Counted from the first letter of the stretch, positions 7,942-18,280 are shown. The stretch: 64,000 nt of DNA from Winogradskyella sp. (GCF_016744625.1 NZ_JADGDZ010000011.1:1-64000); one strand, 5' to 3'. Translations and numbers: made by a program. The notes: generated by a model from the letters alone, not told the origin.

Positions 7942-8784
7942 TTATTTTGAAATAAAACCTTTAATAAAATTACTAGCTTTTTCTAACTCAGGAGATAAAT
8001 TATCGGAATTCCATGGGTGTCTAGAATTAAACACATGGTCTGCACCTTCAATGATTTTAAGTTGACTATTTAGATTCCATTCATGTAATTCATTGGCTTC
8101 ATTTATTGAAACTGACGTGTCGTTATCACCATGAATAATAAGCATAGGAATCTGTAGTCGTTTTGTAGAAGATTTAATATGGAGTCGTTCTTCATTAGCT
8201 TTAAAATCTTCATAGAACTGATAGAAATGTGGCATTTGTTGTTTTGTTCTACCGTTTAAAACATATTTTACGCCTTCTTCTTTCCATTCTTTTAAATCGC
8301 CAACGGTTGCTGTTCGTCTTCCAAAATCGCTAACGCTTGCTAAAGTGATGAGTTTTTTAACTCTATTGTCTTCTGAAGCTTTTAATATTGCTATGCCTCC
8401 TCCACGACTATGGCCAATTAAACAGATTTGATTTGTGTTTACATGTGAATTGTTCTCAAAATGTTTTTCAATCCAGTTTATAACATCATGTAAATCATCT
8501 AACTCTTTTGTGTAGTTGTTATTCCCAAAAGTTTCTAAATCTGGAAAATCAATAGGGTTTTTCATTGTGCCTCCATTATGAGAAAAATTGAATTTAATAA
8601 AGCAAATAGTTCCTTTGGCTATTGATTCTGCCATAATATTCCAAGCTCCCCAATCTTTAAAACCTTTGTAACCATGACAGAAAATAACAATAGGCTGATT
8701 GGTCTTTTCTTTAGAATAAAATGTATCTATTAGAATTGATTTTTTATCTGTTCTATTTAATATGATGTTATTTTCTATTGTCAT
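7942..8784 (-). CDS. Alpha/beta hydrolase
   Basis: A 280-residue alpha/beta hydrolase with no signal peptide, so cytoplasmic. Nucleophile elbow GHSRGGG with Ser126, acid in IHGDNDTSV (D220 or D222), and His250 in EGADHVF give a full catalytic triad. The oxyanion region is FCHGYKGFKDWGAW (about 35-48). It resembles the dienelactone hydrolase / acyl-peptidase-like small hydrolases of Bacteroidota; the substrate is unknown. Its ATG overlaps the stop of the AddB-like gene by 4 bases, so it is the second gene of that unit. Confidence 0.85.
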   Translation of the reverse strand: MTIENNIILNRTDKKSILIDTFYSKEKTNQPIVIFCHGYKGFKDWGAWNIMAESIAKGTICFIKFNFSHNGGTMKNPIDFPDLETFGNNNYTKELDDLHDVINWIEKHFENNSHVNTNQICLIGHSRGGGIAILKASEDNRVKKLITLASVSDFGRRTATVGDLKEWKEEGVKYVLNGRTKQQMPHFYQFYEDFKANEERLHIKSSTKRLQIPMLIIHGDNDTSVSINEANELHEWNLNSQLKIIEGADHVFNSRHPWNSDNLSPELEKASNFIKGFISK

Positions 8785-11543
8785 TGGTCGAGTTCTTTTT
8801 CAATGAAATCATAATTCGGATTACAAATTTCTAATATTAGCTTTTTTAATTCAATCTCGAAATTGTTAAGTGTTTCTTGGGTAATCAGTTGATCTTTAGT
8901 TCTGCTATGTGTTGATGCTTTTTTTCCGAATTTTAAAAATCCTGAATTGAGGTTTTTAAAGGAAATTATACCAGCTTCAATGGGTAGTGCTATGAGGTTT
9001 TTTTTGTTCATCATATAAGCATAGCATAATACCTGAAATGATTTACTGTATTTGTCATAATCTGTAGTTAAATCTTCCCAATCTACAATTTCAACCTTAT
9101 TTTGTTCAACCTTACCAGATTTATAATCCACAACTCGTGTTACACCATTAAACTCATCAATTCTATCCACTTTTCCACCAAGTCTAATTGTAAAATCTAA
9201 ATCCTCAATCGTAATCTCTATTTTTTCATCCGCTTCAATGGCTAGAATTTTTATTTGATTACCAGCCTTTATATTTTCAATTTCAGAATTGATAAAATTT
9301 AAAATATAACGTTGTGCAATTTCAAAAATGATTAGGTTTTTACCTTTTGTAAAATCTCCATCTTTATAAAGGTCTTTGAAATGCTTTGTAACTGTTTTAC
9401 TAATTAGAGTTTTAAATGTTTTGAGGTGATCTAGAGTTAAAAAATCACCTTCTAAAGGTTTGTAAAAATCCTCAAGTGTATTATGAATAACAGAACCTAA
9501 AGTGTTTGCGGCTATGTTTTCCTCAACATCTTCAAACTGCTTAATCCCAAGGATTTTTTCATAATAAAAATCCATAGGGTTTCTTATATAATTGGTTAAT
9601 GATGATGGAGAAAACCCTTTAAGTGATAATGCTTTTAGTTTTTCAATAACCAAAGACGTTTTAGAAATTTGCTTTAATTGCTTTTCGATTATAGGCACTT
9701 CTGGTGAGACAATTGTGTGCTTGACCTTGTGGATTCCTTCAATTTCTAATTGTGTAATAAATCTACTTTTTTCACCGCCTTTTACTGCATCTATCTCAGT
9801 ATTATATAGAATATATACGTTTTTTGCTCGTTGTAGAAGCCTGTAAAAGTGATAGGTGTAAACAGCATCTTTTTCTTTATAGGTTGGTAAATTGTTTTCG
9901 ACTTTTACATCGAAAGGAATAAAGGAGTTGTTAGTCTTTCCTGAAGGAAGAATACCCTCATTAACCGAACTTATAATTACAGTTTCAAAATCTAATACAC
10001 GAGACTCTAACATTCCCATAATCTGCAAACCCTCTAGAGGTTCACCTTTAAAGTCTAAGGTTTCTAAACTTAATAACTCTTTATATATAGAATGTAATGT
10101 GGTTATTGAATCAATGTGTTGGTAACTACTGTTTAGTTCCGAAAGTTGGTTAAATAAGGTGTTGAAACGATATAAATATTCTAATTCTAGGCGATTGCTT
10201 TGTTTATTATTTTCAAAATTTGTCTTCATTTTAAAGATAAGATTAGAGCAATTAATTAGGGCTGTTTCGGATTTATTTTCCCAGGGTTTAAATAATAAAT
10301 CAATAAGTTCTGTATGCGAAGTTGTATGCTTTCTGAGTTCTTCAGCTGTAATATAGACCAGGTTGTTTTTTTGAATGTATTCTACTAAAGTACTAGATGT
10401 ATTACTCGATTTGATTTCAAATAAAGGATATAGAGAAGGGTGAGTTAGGACACTTATAATATCCTTATAGTAAAAGCATGTCGTGTTGTTTTTGTGTATT
10501 AAAAACAGGTGTTCAAAAAATGAAGCTAATGGCACGTAACTCAGAGATAAACCCATGGTAACATTGAGTTTAGTAATGGCTCTTGGTATAGAATTAAGAA
10601 CAGGCATTAATAGATTTTCTTCTCCTAAAACTACAGCAACACTTGATAAATTCTTATTGTTTTGATTGATGTCTTCAAGTAATTGACCAATATATTTGGC
10701 TTGCCCTATGAGTTTAGGAATTCCAGTAATTTGGATGCTCTTTTGCTCAGTGTAATAAGAAGTCACCCAATTAAAAGGTTGCTTTTTAAAGTAATTCCAA
10801 TTTTTTTTATGTGCTCTTGTAAATAGGCCAGCATCATGGATAGTATCTTCGATAAATGTCTCATCAATATCCCAATATATGTTTGCTATATCATTTTGGA
10901 GTAAACCTTGTATAATATGTGATTCGGATTCATTAAGAGCATTGAAACCAAGAAAAACATGTTTCTTATCACTGTTGTTTTCTATATAAATCTCGAGGTT
11001 TTCTGATGCTTCTCTGTAGATTAAACCTTGATAGCCTTGTTTTGATTGAAGTAGATTCTCAGTGAACACTAAGTAGTATTCTTTAAGTCGTTTCCAAAAT
11101 TTGAGGTGGTTCTTTATTAGATCAGTCTGCTCAGCTTCAAGAGACCAATGATTCAGCTCTTTTATAGCGTTTAAGTAATCAAATATCTGTTCTTGTGGTA
11201 TAAGATAACGATCTATCTCATTAAAGTCTTGTAATAAGATTTGTGCCCATCTAGAAAAAGAGTCAAAAGATTCCTGGTCAGAGGATTTAGTAAGGTTCTT
11301 ATATGTTTCATATAGTCTAAAAAGAAGCTCTGTATTTGGCACACTCTGTATCCCAGATAACTCTTCAACAAACTCTTCAATACTAAAAATTTGAGGTGAG
11401 AATATAGGCTGTTCTAATAAAGTAGCAAGTTGATGCTTAAGAAATACACCAGCACGCTTACTTGGAAGTATAAATAAGAGATCTTCAAGGTTTAAACCTT
11501 TTTTTTTGAGGTCGATTAATACAGTTTTTATAAAACTTACCAT
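8781..11543 (-). CDS. AddB-like PD-(D/E)XK exonuclease subunit
   Basis: 920 residues. The N-terminal half looks like an inactivated helicase: the expected Walker A is replaced by FILPSKRAGVFLKHQLATLL (about 24-43). The C-terminal domain is a RecB-type nuclease with FSPSSLTNYIRNPMDFYYEKIL, GSVIHNTLEDFY (His near 685), GGKVDRID and VVDYKSGK (near 804). This is the AddB arrangement of double-strand-break resection complexes; the four iron-sulfur cysteines of Bacillus AddB are not evident. The likely partner is the AddA-like gene at 14373-17504, separated here by ompA and kbl. The downstream hydrolase overlaps by 4 bases. Confidence 0.82.
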   Translation of the reverse strand: MVSFIKTVLIDLKKKGLNLEDLLFILPSKRAGVFLKHQLATLLEQPIFSPQIFSIEEFVEELSGIQSVPNTELLFRLYETYKNLTKSSDQESFDSFSRWAQILLQDFNEIDRYLIPQEQIFDYLNAIKELNHWSLEAEQTDLIKNHLKFWKRLKEYYLVFTENLLQSKQGYQGLIYREASENLEIYIENNSDKKHVFLGFNALNESESHIIQGLLQNDIANIYWDIDETFIEDTIHDAGLFTRAHKKNWNYFKKQPFNWVTSYYTEQKSIQITGIPKLIGQAKYIGQLLEDINQNNKNLSSVAVVLGEENLLMPVLNSIPRAITKLNVTMGLSLSYVPLASFFEHLFLIHKNNTTCFYYKDIISVLTHPSLYPLFEIKSSNTSSTLVEYIQKNNLVYITAEELRKHTTSHTELIDLLFKPWENKSETALINCSNLIFKMKTNFENNKQSNRLELEYLYRFNTLFNQLSELNSSYQHIDSITTLHSIYKELLSLETLDFKGEPLEGLQIMGMLESRVLDFETVIISSVNEGILPSGKTNNSFIPFDVKVENNLPTYKEKDAVYTYHFYRLLQRAKNVYILYNTEIDAVKGGEKSRFITQLEIEGIHKVKHTIVSPEVPIIEKQLKQISKTSLVIEKLKALSLKGFSPSSLTNYIRNPMDFYYEKILGIKQFEDVEENIAANTLGSVIHNTLEDFYKPLEGDFLTLDHLKTFKTLISKTVTKHFKDLYKDGDFTKGKNLIIFEIAQRYILNFINSEIENIKAGNQIKILAIEADEKIEITIEDLDFTIRLGGKVDRIDEFNGVTRVVDYKSGKVEQNKVEIVDWEDLTTDYDKYSKSFQVLCYAYMMNKKNLIALPIEAGIISFKNLNSGFLKFGKKASTHSRTKDQLITQETLNNFEIELKKLILEICNPNYDFIEKELDQ

Positions 11544-11550
11544 TTTATAA

Positions 11551-11587
11551 AAATAAAAAACGCTCCGAATTTCGGAGCGTTTTTTTA
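11551..11587 (-). terminator. Intrinsic terminator of the OmpA/TSP3 gene
   Basis: A GC-rich hairpin CGCTCCGAA / TTCGGAGCG (11561-11569 / 11571-11579), with T-runs on both strands. Read on the minus strand it follows the ompA stop by about 30 bases and ends in TTTTTTATTTTT. It separates highly expressed ompA from the AddB-like gene. Confidence 0.85.
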
Positions 11588-11608
11588 ATATATTTTAAAA
11601 CTGTGTTA

Positions 11609-13009
11609 TTAGTTTTTCAACTTTACTTCAACACGTCTGTTTTCTTTTCTACCAGCTCTAGTTTTGTTGTTAGCAATAGGATTAGCTTCACCATAACCAG
11701 CAGCAGTTAATCTATCAGCGCTAATTCCGTTAGCGATTAAGTAATCTCTAACTGCATTAGCTCTTCTATCAGATAAAGCTTGGTTAGTAGATTTAGAACC
11801 TACACTATCAGTATGACCTTCAATTGCGAAATCTGCTTTTGGGTATTCTTTAAAGATTGCAACCATAGCTTGTAATACTTGATCAGTTTCTTTCTTGAAA
11901 GAAGCTTTACCAGTATCAAATAAGATAGATCTTGCGTAAGTATTTAAAGTATTTACAACAGCCTCTGTTGGCTTAACTTCTGGACATCCATTGTTTGCAG
12001 CTGTACCAACTTCAGTTGGACATTTATCATCTTTATCTAAGATGCCATCACCATCAGTATCTGGCCAAGGACAACCGTTATTAGCAGCAGGACCAGCTTC
12101 GTTAGGACAGTTATCAGAACCGTCAGCAACACCGTCACCATCAGCATCTGGACAACCCATTAATGCTTTTAAACCAGCAACAGTTGTACACTTATCATCT
12201 TTATCCATTACACCATCACCATCACCATCAGGACAACCATTAAATTCAGCTAAACCTGCAGTATTAGGACAATCGTCTTTAGAATCTTGGATACCATCAT
12301 TATCAGAATCTGGGCAACCATTAAAAATTTCTAAGCCAGCTTCTTCTGGACAAGCATCATCTTTATCGTAGATACCATCACCATCAGTATCAGTACCACC
12401 AAATTTAAAAGTAACACCAACTGAATGTTGGAAATGCTTAGGTAAATAATCTTCAAATGAATGCTTGTATGTAGAATTAACGTTAATTCCAACTTTTTCA
12501 GACACCCAGTAATTTAATCCTAAAGTTCCGTTTAAAGTACCTGCACCGATTTGATCCACCCATGTGTAACCACCACCAACACCTAAGTAAGGGTCAATAG
12601 TTTTTGATTTTACTATATCCATAAAGCTATATGAAACTCTACCATCAATACCAAAGTACGATAAGTCATCAACTTCTGCTGTACCTGTTTGTATACCAGT
12701 AACTGGGTCAACATTTGTTCCAACTTTGCTAATTCTGTTTATAGATCCAGTAGCAGTAAAAGTAAAACCATCACTCAAATATCTTGAAACAGAAACTGTA
12801 GACAGAGATGGTAGGATATTCCAGTGATCTTCTGCGTTAAAGTATTCGTCAAAATAATCTCCTCGAGGTGCATCTTCTCCTACAGGGTAAAAGTCAACAG
12901 CATTCACGCCAAAAGCAACAGCCCATGGATTGTTTTGGTCTTGAGCATTTGAAGTGCTAAAACTTACAAGAAGCACTGCTACAAAAAATAATCTGCTAAG
13001 ATTTTTCAT
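11609..13009 (-). CDS. OmpA/OprF-type outer membrane protein with thrombospondin type 3 repeats
   Basis: 466 residues: signal peptide (cut after SNAQ, about residue 22), an eight-strand beta-barrel-like domain to about 200, about five calcium-binding thrombospondin type 3 repeats (DTDGDGIYDKDDACPEEAG and relatives, about 205-340, each ending in NGCP), then an OmpA peptidoglycan-binding domain (ILFDTGKASFKKETD, IEGHTDSVGSK, GRKENRRVEVKL) to the end. This is the standard major OmpA protein of Flavobacteriaceae, tying the outer membrane to peptidoglycan. Both ends of transcription are visible: a good promoter at 13051-13081 and a strong terminator after the stop. Confidence 0.93.
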   Translation of the reverse strand: MKNLSRLFFVAVLLVSFSTSNAQDQNNPWAVAFGVNAVDFYPVGEDAPRGDYFDEYFNAEDHWNILPSLSTVSVSRYLSDGFTFTATGSINRISKVGTNVDPVTGIQTGTAEVDDLSYFGIDGRVSYSFMDIVKSKTIDPYLGVGGGYTWVDQIGAGTLNGTLGLNYWVSEKVGINVNSTYKHSFEDYLPKHFQHSVGVTFKFGGTDTDGDGIYDKDDACPEEAGLEIFNGCPDSDNDGIQDSKDDCPNTAGLAEFNGCPDGDGDGVMDKDDKCTTVAGLKALMGCPDADGDGVADGSDNCPNEAGPAANNGCPWPDTDGDGILDKDDKCPTEVGTAANNGCPEVKPTEAVVNTLNTYARSILFDTGKASFKKETDQVLQAMVAIFKEYPKADFAIEGHTDSVGSKSTNQALSDRRANAVRDYLIANGISADRLTAAGYGEANPIANNKTRAGRKENRRVEVKLKN

Positions 13010-13050
13010 ATTCTAATTAATTTTAATTTTTTTAAGTGTTAATTTGTTGG

Positions 13051-13081
13051 CAAAAGTAAGTTGTTAAATGTTATTAACAAA
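13051..13081 (-). promoter_or_regulatory. Promoter of the OmpA/TSP3 gene
   Basis: On the minus strand, TTTG (13078-13081) and TACTTTTG (13051-13058) are separated by 19 bases, matching the Bacteroidota TTTG-N19-TAnnTTTG consensus. The transcript would have a 5' leader of roughly 35-40 bases. A second TATATTTG lies just upstream (13084-13091). Confidence 0.75.
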
Positions 13082-13137
13082 GACAAATATATAAAAATAT
13101 TGATATATCGCCCTAAAATAGCGAGTTTGTAATCATT

Positions 13138-14331
13138 TTAAATAATTTCAAGTCTTTTGCCAACTTTAACAAAAGCAGATATTGCCTTATATAATTGGTC
13201 TTTATCGTGTGCGGCTGATAGCTGTACTCTAATTCTAGCTTTATCTTTTGGCACTACTGGATAAAAGAAACCAATGACATAAACACCCTCTTCTAATAGC
13301 ATATTTGCCATAGTTTGAGATAGCTTAGCATCGTAGAGCATAACTGGTACAATAGCCGAATCCCCATCAACAATATCAAAGCCAGCTTCTTTCATACCTT
13401 TTTTAAAATACGTTGTATTCCAATCGACTTTATCTCTTAAGGATGTATCGTTTTTGAGCATATCAAAAACTTTAATAGAAGCTCCAACGATCGCTGGTGC
13501 TAAAGAATTTGAAAATAAGTAAGGCCTAGAGCGTTGGCGTAAAATTTCTATGATTTCTTTCTTGGCTGTAGTATAACCTCCCATAGCGCCTCCCATAGCT
13601 TTACCTAATGTGCCTGTAATAATATCTATTCTTCCTAAAACACCTTTTTCTTCGAGTGTACCAATACCAGTTTCTCCTATAAATCCAGTAGCATGGCATT
13701 CGTCTATCATAACCATGGCATCGTATTTATCTGCTAAATCACAGATTTTATCTAATGGAGCAACTAAACCATCCATTGAAAACACACCATCAGTCACAAT
13801 AATTTTAAATCGCGCACCATTTTCATTAGCAGCAATTAGCTGTTTTTCTAAGTCTGTCATATCATTGTTTTGGTAGCGATATCTGGCAGCTTTACATAGT
13901 CGCACACCATCTATAATAGAAGCATGATTTAAAGAATCTGATATAATTGCGTCATCTTTAGTTAATAAGGGTTCAAAGACACCTCCATTAGCATCAAATG
14001 CTGCTGCATATAATATGGTGTCTTCAGTTCCATAGAAATCCGCTATCTTTTGCTCGAGTTCTTTATGTATATCTTGCGTGCCACAGATAAATCTTACTGA
14101 GGACATTCCAAAACCATGTGTGTCCATTGTATCTTTAGCAGCTTGTATAACATCTGGATGAGATGATAAGCCTAAATAATTGTTAGCACAAAAGTTCAAA
14201 ACTCTTTGCCCAGTGTTAAGTGTTATTTCTGCACCTTGAGGTGAAGTGATAATGCGCTCTTCTTTAAAAAGACCAGCATCTTTAATAGATTCAATTTCGT
14301 TTTGTAAGTGCGACTTTATATCTCCGTACAT
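13138..14331 (-). CDS. kbl: Glycine C-acetyltransferase (2-amino-3-ketobutyrate CoA ligase)
   Basis: A 397-residue alpha-oxoamine synthase of the PLP fold-type I class. PLP-site residues are readable: His136 (SLNHASIIDG), Asp210 and His213 (MIDECHATG) and the Schiff-base Lys244 in TGTLGKAMGG. Length and the RSRPYLFSNSLAP segment fit Kbl, which converts 2-amino-3-ketobutyrate plus CoA to glycine and acetyl-CoA in threonine breakdown. No threonine dehydrogenase is adjacent. The close relatives BioF and serine palmitoyltransferase are possible but fit less well. Confidence 0.9.
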   Translation of the reverse strand: MYGDIKSHLQNEIESIKDAGLFKEERIITSPQGAEITLNTGQRVLNFCANNYLGLSSHPDVIQAAKDTMDTHGFGMSSVRFICGTQDIHKELEQKIADFYGTEDTILYAAAFDANGGVFEPLLTKDDAIISDSLNHASIIDGVRLCKAARYRYQNNDMTDLEKQLIAANENGARFKIIVTDGVFSMDGLVAPLDKICDLADKYDAMVMIDECHATGFIGETGIGTLEEKGVLGRIDIITGTLGKAMGGAMGGYTTAKKEIIEILRQRSRPYLFSNSLAPAIVGASIKVFDMLKNDTSLRDKVDWNTTYFKKGMKEAGFDIVDGDSAIVPVMLYDAKLSQTMANMLLEEGVYVIGFFYPVVPKDKARIRVQLSAAHDKDQLYKAISAFVKVGKRLEII

Positions 14332-14372
14332 AGATTATGATGTTAATTTTCAACAAAGATACTATCAATACA

Positions 14373-17300
14373 TCAGACTTCAATGACATCAATAGTGTCA
14401 TTTATATAAACAAGTATTTTGTGAGTAACTTTTAACTTCATTCGATTTAAAACAGACTCATAATCATTAAGTTGCGAATTGTGATACGTTTTTTTGTCTC
14501 CTGTTTTATAATCTATAATAGTGACTTCGTTTTTAAAGTTTATATTTAAACGATCTGGCCTTAAAAGCTGACCGGATTTTGTGATAATATCTCGCTCATT
14601 ATAAATTTTGAAATCATCTTGAAAATAGAGTTTCAGTTTTGAGTGTTCAATTACACTTAAAACTAACGATTTTAAAGCTTCATAATTTTCTTTTGTAATG
14701 TCACCCGAAACCAGCAAATCACTAAAAGAAAAGTCAATATCTTGTTTAGTTTTAATCTTAGACAACACTAAGTGAACTAAATTACCGCGCTCAATGGCTT
14801 GCTCTTGTGTTGTATCCCATAACAATCCCGCTTTTGTGATGATGCTTAAGTTGTGATCTTCCTTTGGCGTAGAAATAAATTTGAGAGGATTAGGAGTTTC
14901 CTCTTTTTTGTCAGCTTTTTTATTTTGAGTTAGCTCACCAAAATTATAACTCAATTGATTATCGGACCATTTACTGATATTCTGCAAATAAGAAATAAGC
15001 ATACCAGCATAAGTATTTTTATTGACAATGCCTTTAGAGCTAAGGTCTTTCTTGGAAATAACAAATAATTGGTCAACAGCTCTAGTTAATGCCACATATA
15101 ATAGATTAATATTATCGAGTTCTAATTGTGATTGATGTGTATTATAAATTGAGTTTCCTATATCACCAAAGTATTCGACATCTTTATTATAATTAAGAAG
15201 TAAGGTTTCAAAACTTGAATACTCACTGTCATTAACAGGAAACCAAACTTTTGGCTCTAATTCTCTATAAATATTTAGATCTGCAAACGGAAATATAACT
15301 ATTGGAAATTCTAAGCCTTTAGATTTATGAATAGTCATAATTTTAACGGCATTCATGTTTTCAGGTGTGACAACGCTTAAGTTATCTTGTTTCTTTTCAA
15401 AATAACTGATAAAAGTTGTTAGATCTGAATTTTGTTTTTGAGTGAATTCTAATACAATATCTAAATAAAATTGAAGGTAGGCATCTGAGTTTTCATTAAG
15501 CTTAAATACTCTAACGATATGCTCAACAAGTTCATAAAGTGGTAGTTGTAGAAGTTCGTTTTTATTAATGTAAATTTCTAATTCCTTTAAACTATCAAAC
15601 ATATCATCAAGACTAGCCTTAAGATATGTTACAAAAAATAGATGCTTATCATCAATATGATGTTGTTTTGCTAAATAAGATAACATGTCAACCTTAAGAC
15701 TATCATTATTAGGTTGCAATAGCAACTTTAAAAATGTATTAATTAAACTAACTTTATTCGAGTTCTTTAAAAGAAGGGTTTCTGAAGATGTGATTTTAAT
15801 CCCATTTTTGCTAAGGCAATTTGCAATGGTAACACCATCTTTTCGTTTTCGTACTAAAATACAGATATCGTTTAAAGAAAAACCATTAGCTTGAGATTGA
15901 TTTATAGTTTCTAAAACCTGTGAAGCGTATAATTCATTAGCATCATCCTCTTTTTTAATATCCAAAAAATTGAGATTTACATAACCATCTTCTTCATTAA
16001 AGGCATTCTGCTTTGCATTTTTAAATAAGTCTGCATAATCACTATTGCTAAAATTGTTGTCTCCTAAATATTCGAAAAAAGAATTATTAAAATTGACAAT
16101 TTCTTTAGCACTTCTGTAATTGGTGTCTAATGTTAAAATCTCTGCTTCAACCTGAAATGGATTTTCTACTTTATTATAAAGGTTAATAAACTGTTCCGCT
16201 TCACCACCACGCCATCTATATATTGCTTGTTTAGCGTCACCAACCAACATCGCAGAACCGTTGGAGGCAGAAAGTGCGTTTTCTAATAAAGGAATTAAGT
16301 TCTCCCATTGCATCTTAGAAGTATCTTGAAACTCATCAATGAAGTAATGCTTAAACTTTTCACCTAAACGTTCATAAATAAAAGGAGTAGGTTGGTCTTT
16401 AATGTCTTTACTTATAATTTTATTGAATTCTGAAATAAGCATTTTATTCTGCTCATCTTTTAAAGTGTAGAGTTCCTTTTGTATGGCATTTAAAACTGAA
16501 AGCGGTGTGATGTTTTTGTAAACCCCTTTTTTTAGTTTCAATTCAAAAATGAAAGTTTTTGTTTTAATAAAAGCTTCAGATAAATTAGATTGAATACTTT
16601 CAATGGTTGAAGCAATGGTTTCACTAACACGTTTTGGATATAAGTTGTTGCCTTCAACCAAGTCATTTTGCCAAGCAGCATCAAATTTTATATCGATTTT
16701 TTTAATCTTTAAATTTTCAAAATGTTTTGGAAGCGAACTTCTATTAAAATCATCATATTGTAATCCGCTTTCCTCTATTAAAGTTAGAATTGTTTCAGCT
16801 GTTATTACAATCTCATTTTCGAGTTGTAAAATTTGCTTTGCTAAATGCTCTTTTAATGTTTTAAAATCATTAAACGTTTTATCTTGTAAGGTTGTGATTG
16901 CAATGAAATCATTTTCATTCACTAATAGTTTCGAAATTTTATTAAAGTCATAACTTATATCCCAACTTTTATCGTCATCCGCTTTTTCTATAGCAAAGTC
17001 TATTAATACGTTAGTGAGTGCTTTATCATTTCCTGCTTTGGCAATGAGACTATCTACAGCTTCATTTAGAAGGCGTTCTTGGTCTAATTCTACTTCAAAA
17101 TTTACAGGTAAGTTTAAGTCGTGTGCAAAAGTTCTAATAACGCGATGTGTAAATCCGTCTATAGTAGAAATATCAAAGGCTCCATAATTATGAATAATGT
17201 GTTTTAAAACCTGTTTAGACTTATTATGAAGATCGTTTGGTAAGATTGATAGCTCTTCACAAATAGCTATGAACATAGGATGTGGATTCGTCTTCGCTTC

Positions 17301-17504
17301 TTCAGAAGAAAAAACTTTAAGCATATCGATAATACGCTCCTTCATTTCGCCAACCGCTTTATTAGTGAAAGTGATGGCCAAAATAGATTTAAACTGATCA
17401 TAGCTTTTAGATTGTATCAAGATTTTTAGATACGATTTTGCTAACGTAAATGTTTTTCCGCTACCAGCAGATGCATTGTAGATTTTAAAAGCTGAATTTT
17501 GCAA
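14373..17504 (-). CDS. AddA-like UvrD/RecB-family helicase-nuclease
   Basis: 1043 residues. Superfamily 1A helicase motifs appear in order: Walker A NASAGSGKTFTLAKS (10-24), TFTNKAVGEMKERI, HYFIDEFQDTS (near 391), GDAKQAIYRWRGGE, LDTNYRS, IMTIHKSKGLEFPIV and LLYVALTRAVDQLFV. A RecB-type nuclease domain closes the protein (RPDRLNINF, IIDYKTGDKKTYHNSQLNDY, DYKTG near 998). This fits AddA, the helicase subunit of the AddAB end-resection complex, with the AddB-like protein at 8781-11543 as the likely partner. It stands alone between kbl and sod. Confidence 0.88.
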   Translation of the reverse strand: MQNSAFKIYNASAGSGKTFTLAKSYLKILIQSKSYDQFKSILAITFTNKAVGEMKERIIDMLKVFSSEEAKTNPHPMFIAICEELSILPNDLHNKSKQVLKHIIHNYGAFDISTIDGFTHRVIRTFAHDLNLPVNFEVELDQERLLNEAVDSLIAKAGNDKALTNVLIDFAIEKADDDKSWDISYDFNKISKLLVNENDFIAITTLQDKTFNDFKTLKEHLAKQILQLENEIVITAETILTLIEESGLQYDDFNRSSLPKHFENLKIKKIDIKFDAAWQNDLVEGNNLYPKRVSETIASTIESIQSNLSEAFIKTKTFIFELKLKKGVYKNITPLSVLNAIQKELYTLKDEQNKMLISEFNKIISKDIKDQPTPFIYERLGEKFKHYFIDEFQDTSKMQWENLIPLLENALSASNGSAMLVGDAKQAIYRWRGGEAEQFINLYNKVENPFQVEAEILTLDTNYRSAKEIVNFNNSFFEYLGDNNFSNSDYADLFKNAKQNAFNEEDGYVNLNFLDIKKEDDANELYASQVLETINQSQANGFSLNDICILVRKRKDGVTIANCLSKNGIKITSSETLLLKNSNKVSLINTFLKLLLQPNNDSLKVDMLSYLAKQHHIDDKHLFFVTYLKASLDDMFDSLKELEIYINKNELLQLPLYELVEHIVRVFKLNENSDAYLQFYLDIVLEFTQKQNSDLTTFISYFEKKQDNLSVVTPENMNAVKIMTIHKSKGLEFPIVIFPFADLNIYRELEPKVWFPVNDSEYSSFETLLLNYNKDVEYFGDIGNSIYNTHQSQLELDNINLLYVALTRAVDQLFVISKKDLSSKGIVNKNTYAGMLISYLQNISKWSDNQLSYNFGELTQNKKADKKEETPNPLKFISTPKEDHNLSIITKAGLLWDTTQEQAIERGNLVHLVLSKIKTKQDIDFSFSDLLVSGDITKENYEALKSLVLSVIEHSKLKLYFQDDFKIYNERDIITKSGQLLRPDRLNINFKNEVTIIDYKTGDKKTYHNSQLNDYESVLNRMKLKVTHKILVYINDTIDVIEV

Positions 17505-17614
17505 AAGAAAAATTTTATACCAAAATAGGGAATCTTAATAATTAATTTAGACTTTCTTGTTTTCAATATTGTAAATTTGTTAAAATCGAAACATTAACAT
17601 AAAAACTTTAGACT

Positions 17615-18223
17615 ATGGCTTTTGAATTACCAAAATTAAAATACGCTTATGATGCTTTAGAACCAAATATAGATACTCGCACAATGGAGATTCATCATTC
17701 TAAACACCATAATGGATATACAACAAAACTTAATGCAGCAATAGAAGGCACAGATTTAGAAGGTAAGTCTATTGAAGATATCCTTACAAATTTAGATATG
17801 AGTAATGGTGGAGTAAGAAATAATGGAGGAGGGTTTTACAATCACTCTTTATTTTGGGAGGTAATGAATCCTGAAGACAGAGGTTACCTATCTGGAGACT
17901 TAAAAGATGCTATTGAAGTAGAATTCGGTTCTAAAGATGCATTTATTGAAGCATTTAGTAAAGCAGCAGCAACACAATTTGGTTCTGGTTGGGCATGGTT
18001 ATGTGTGCATAAAGGAGGAAAAGTTGAAGTTTGCTCTACACCAAACCAAGACAATCCATTAATGCCAGGAGTTACTTGTGGAGGAACACCTATATTAGGA
18101 TTAGATGTTTGGGAACATGCTTACTATTTAAATTACCAAAACAGAAGACCAGATTATATTAGCGCATTTTTTAATGTAATTAACTGGAATGAAGTTGAAC
18201 GTCGTTATGCTGAAGCAAAATAG
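17615..18223 (+). CDS. sodA: Superoxide dismutase, Fe/Mn family
   Basis: 202 residues, normal family length, no signal peptide, so cytoplasmic. Metal ligands are H27 (MEIHHSKHH), H77 (FYNHSLFW), D164 and H168 ([10 protein letters not shown]). NHSLFW and Gln145 in [10 protein letters not shown] are Mn-type positions, so a manganese or cambialistic enzyme is more likely than a strict iron enzyme. A TAAATTTG box at 17572-17579 lies 35 bases before the ATG, and a clear terminator follows the stop. Monocistronic. Confidence 0.93.
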   Translation: MAFELPKLKYAYDALEPNIDTRTMEIHHSKHHNGYTTKLNAAIEGTDLEGKSIEDILTNLDMSNGGVRNNGGGFYNHSLFWEVMNPEDRGYLSGDLKDAIEVEFGSKDAFIEAFSKAAATQFGSGWAWLCVHKGGKVEVCSTPNQDNPLMPGVTCGGTPILGLDVWEHAYYLNYQNRRPDYISAFFNVINWNEVERRYAEAK

Positions 18224-18246
18224 ATATTCACAAAACACACTATAAA

Positions 18247-18280
18247 GAAAAATCCAAGTCTTTAATGACTTGGATTTTTT
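18247..18280 (+). terminator. Intrinsic terminator of the superoxide dismutase gene
   Basis: Stem AAATCCAAGTC / GACTTGGATTT around a TTTAAT loop, followed by TTTTTT. It begins about 25 bases after the stop. Confidence 0.85.

Noticed and set aside
11991-12371. 126-residue plus-strand frame across the TSP3 repeats of the OmpA gene
   Set aside because: Antisense shadow: regular Asp-rich repeats on the minus strand give a Pro/Ser-rich artefact on the other. No promoter or start signal.
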